DNA of 64,000 bases from DAISJI01 sp964559835. Its GTDB lineage: Bacteria; Acidobacteriota; Terriglobia; Terriglobales; Acidobacteriaceae. Numbering within the stretch: position 1 is the stretch's first letter; each line of letters starts with the position of its first letter. The position numbers and the translations under genes were made by a program. The stretch spans positions 62,001-126,000 of the forward strand of contig CAZLJE010000008.1 of assembly GCA_964559835.1 (NCBI GenBank), written 5' to 3'. Below the pieces are notes generated by a model that was given only the letters and a program-made list of their open reading frames with translations, did not search any database and was not told the DNA's origin. Shown in pieces: positions 63,448 to 64,000 of the stretch.

Positions 63448-64000
63448 ATGAAGCCTAAATTTATCGCACTCTCCTGTTTCCTCGCCTTCCTGAGCTTGAA
63501 TATCCCCGCCGCTGCGCAGAAAAAGCCTGCGAAAAAGCCGGCCGCTTCGGTCTCGAGCACCAGGCCGGTGTCGAATCCCCGATTCGCTGCCATTGACGCA
63601 ATCTTCAACGAAGCCGTCCAGAAGCAGGAGATTCCCGGCGCCGTCGTCCTGGTCGGACACAACGGCCAGGTCGTCTATCGCAAGGCGTTCGGCTTCCGCA
63701 GCCTCGAGCCCACGCGCGAAAAGATGACGCTGGACACCATCTTCGACATGGCCTCGCTCACCAAATGCCTCGCCACCACCACGTCCATCATGCGCATGGT
63801 GCAGTTAGGCGAGATCCGTCCCAACGACCCGGTCTCGAAATTCATCCCGGAGTTCGCCGCCAACGGCAAACAGCAGATCACCATCCGCCAGCTGCTGACT
63901 CACACTTCCGGACTGCGCGAAGACCTCGACCTGAAGCAGCCCTGGCAGGGCTACGACGCCGCGCTCAAAATGGCGTACGACGAGACGCCGATCTACCCAG
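63448..64000 (+). CDS. Secreted serine beta-lactamase-fold hydrolase (3' end off the window)
   Basis: The first 184 residues are seen. Signal peptide MKPKFIALSCFLAFLSLNIP AAAQ, lysine-rich linker (KKPAKKPAAS), FNEAVQKQEIPGAVVLVGHN and the active-site SLTK in FDMASLTKCLATTTSIMRMV. Divergent from the preceding hydrolase gene with 30 bp between starts, so the two share a control region. A periplasmic counterpart to the cytosolic paralogue next door. Similarity to the other protein is visible (IFDMASLTK vs IFDVASLTK). Confidence 0.88.
   Translation, partial: MKPKFIALSCFLAFLSLNIPAAAQKKPAKKPAASVSSTRPVSNPRFAAIDAIFNEAVQKQEIPGAVVLVGHNGQVVYRKAFGFRSLEPTREKMTLDTIFDMASLTKCLATTTSIMRMVQLGEIRPNDPVSKFIPEFAANGKQQITIRQLLTHTSGLREDLDLKQPWQGYDAALKMAYDETPIYP

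Overview
The window looks like part of a GC-rich chromosome from an Acidobacteriota bacterium (Koribacter/Terriglobia-like). This is an inference from gene content: many small secreted proteins, a large VPS10/BNR-type beta-propeller protein, PEP-CTERM proteins, several secreted glycoside hydrolases, and intergenic space filled with short palindromic and word-like repeats. No 16S rRNA or other phylogenetic anchor is present.

Layout. (1) 1-8900 is the 3' part of a gas-vesicle (gvp) cluster: an ArsA/Get3-type ATPase (cut by the left edge), three GvpF/L proteins, a GvpA-like minor protein, GvpK, GvpJ, GvpA, GvpG, and a histidine kinase plus response regulator embedded in the same transcription unit. 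The cluster is interrupted at 1.9-3.2 kb by an unrelated reverse-strand gene and a REP-associated tyrosine transposase (RAYT) with its REP palindromes. (2) 8967-15108 is bounded by an intact tRNA-Gly(CCC) and a 23-bp copy of its 3' end. It holds a reverse-strand formate dehydrogenase operon, fdhE-fdnG-fdnH-fdnI. FdnG is a selenoprotein read through UGA at codon 196 with a bacterial SECIS hairpin just after it. (3) 15.1-24.9 kb has two PEP-CTERM proteins, an NTP-transferase-like protein, an SDR, a DUF302 protein, a UbiD decarboxylase with an in-frame repeat insertion, a sterol-desaturase-type enzyme and small secreted proteins. (4) 25-34 kb has the large BNR/VPS10 protein, a secreted alpha/beta hydrolase flanked by duplicated repeat blocks, a quinone oxidoreductase, a phosphoribosyltransferase, an amino-acid permease coupled to an aminotransferase, and a DUF1877 protein. 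(5) 34.5-37.4 kb is a four-gene 2-oxoacid:ferredoxin oxidoreductase operon (korDABC-type). (6) 37.4-49.6 kb has an SDR, an aldo/keto reductase, DUF2721, citrate synthase, a zinc-ribbon/Sel1 protein, rpsO-pnp (PNPase with a long RGG tail), a class IV aminotransferase and a GT39 glycosyltransferase. (7) 49.6-59.4 kb is a glycan-degradation block (Gfo/Idh/MocA oxidoreductase, GH20, GH2, GH5/42-like). (8) 59.6-64 kb has a ferredoxin, murA, murQ and two divergent serine beta-lactamase-fold hydrolases, suggesting peptidoglycan synthesis and recycling.

Non-coding structure is unusually rich. Besides at least four REP-like palindrome families there is a class of intergenic arrays with a strict 7-nt (once 8-nt) period but a different word at almost every locus. 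Palindromic repeats also occur in-frame inside coding genes (ubiD, the zinc-ribbon/Sel1 gene, possibly the ArsA gene). With the two-component system inside the gvp operon and the tRNA-bounded selenoprotein FDH segment, these are the most interesting parts of the window.
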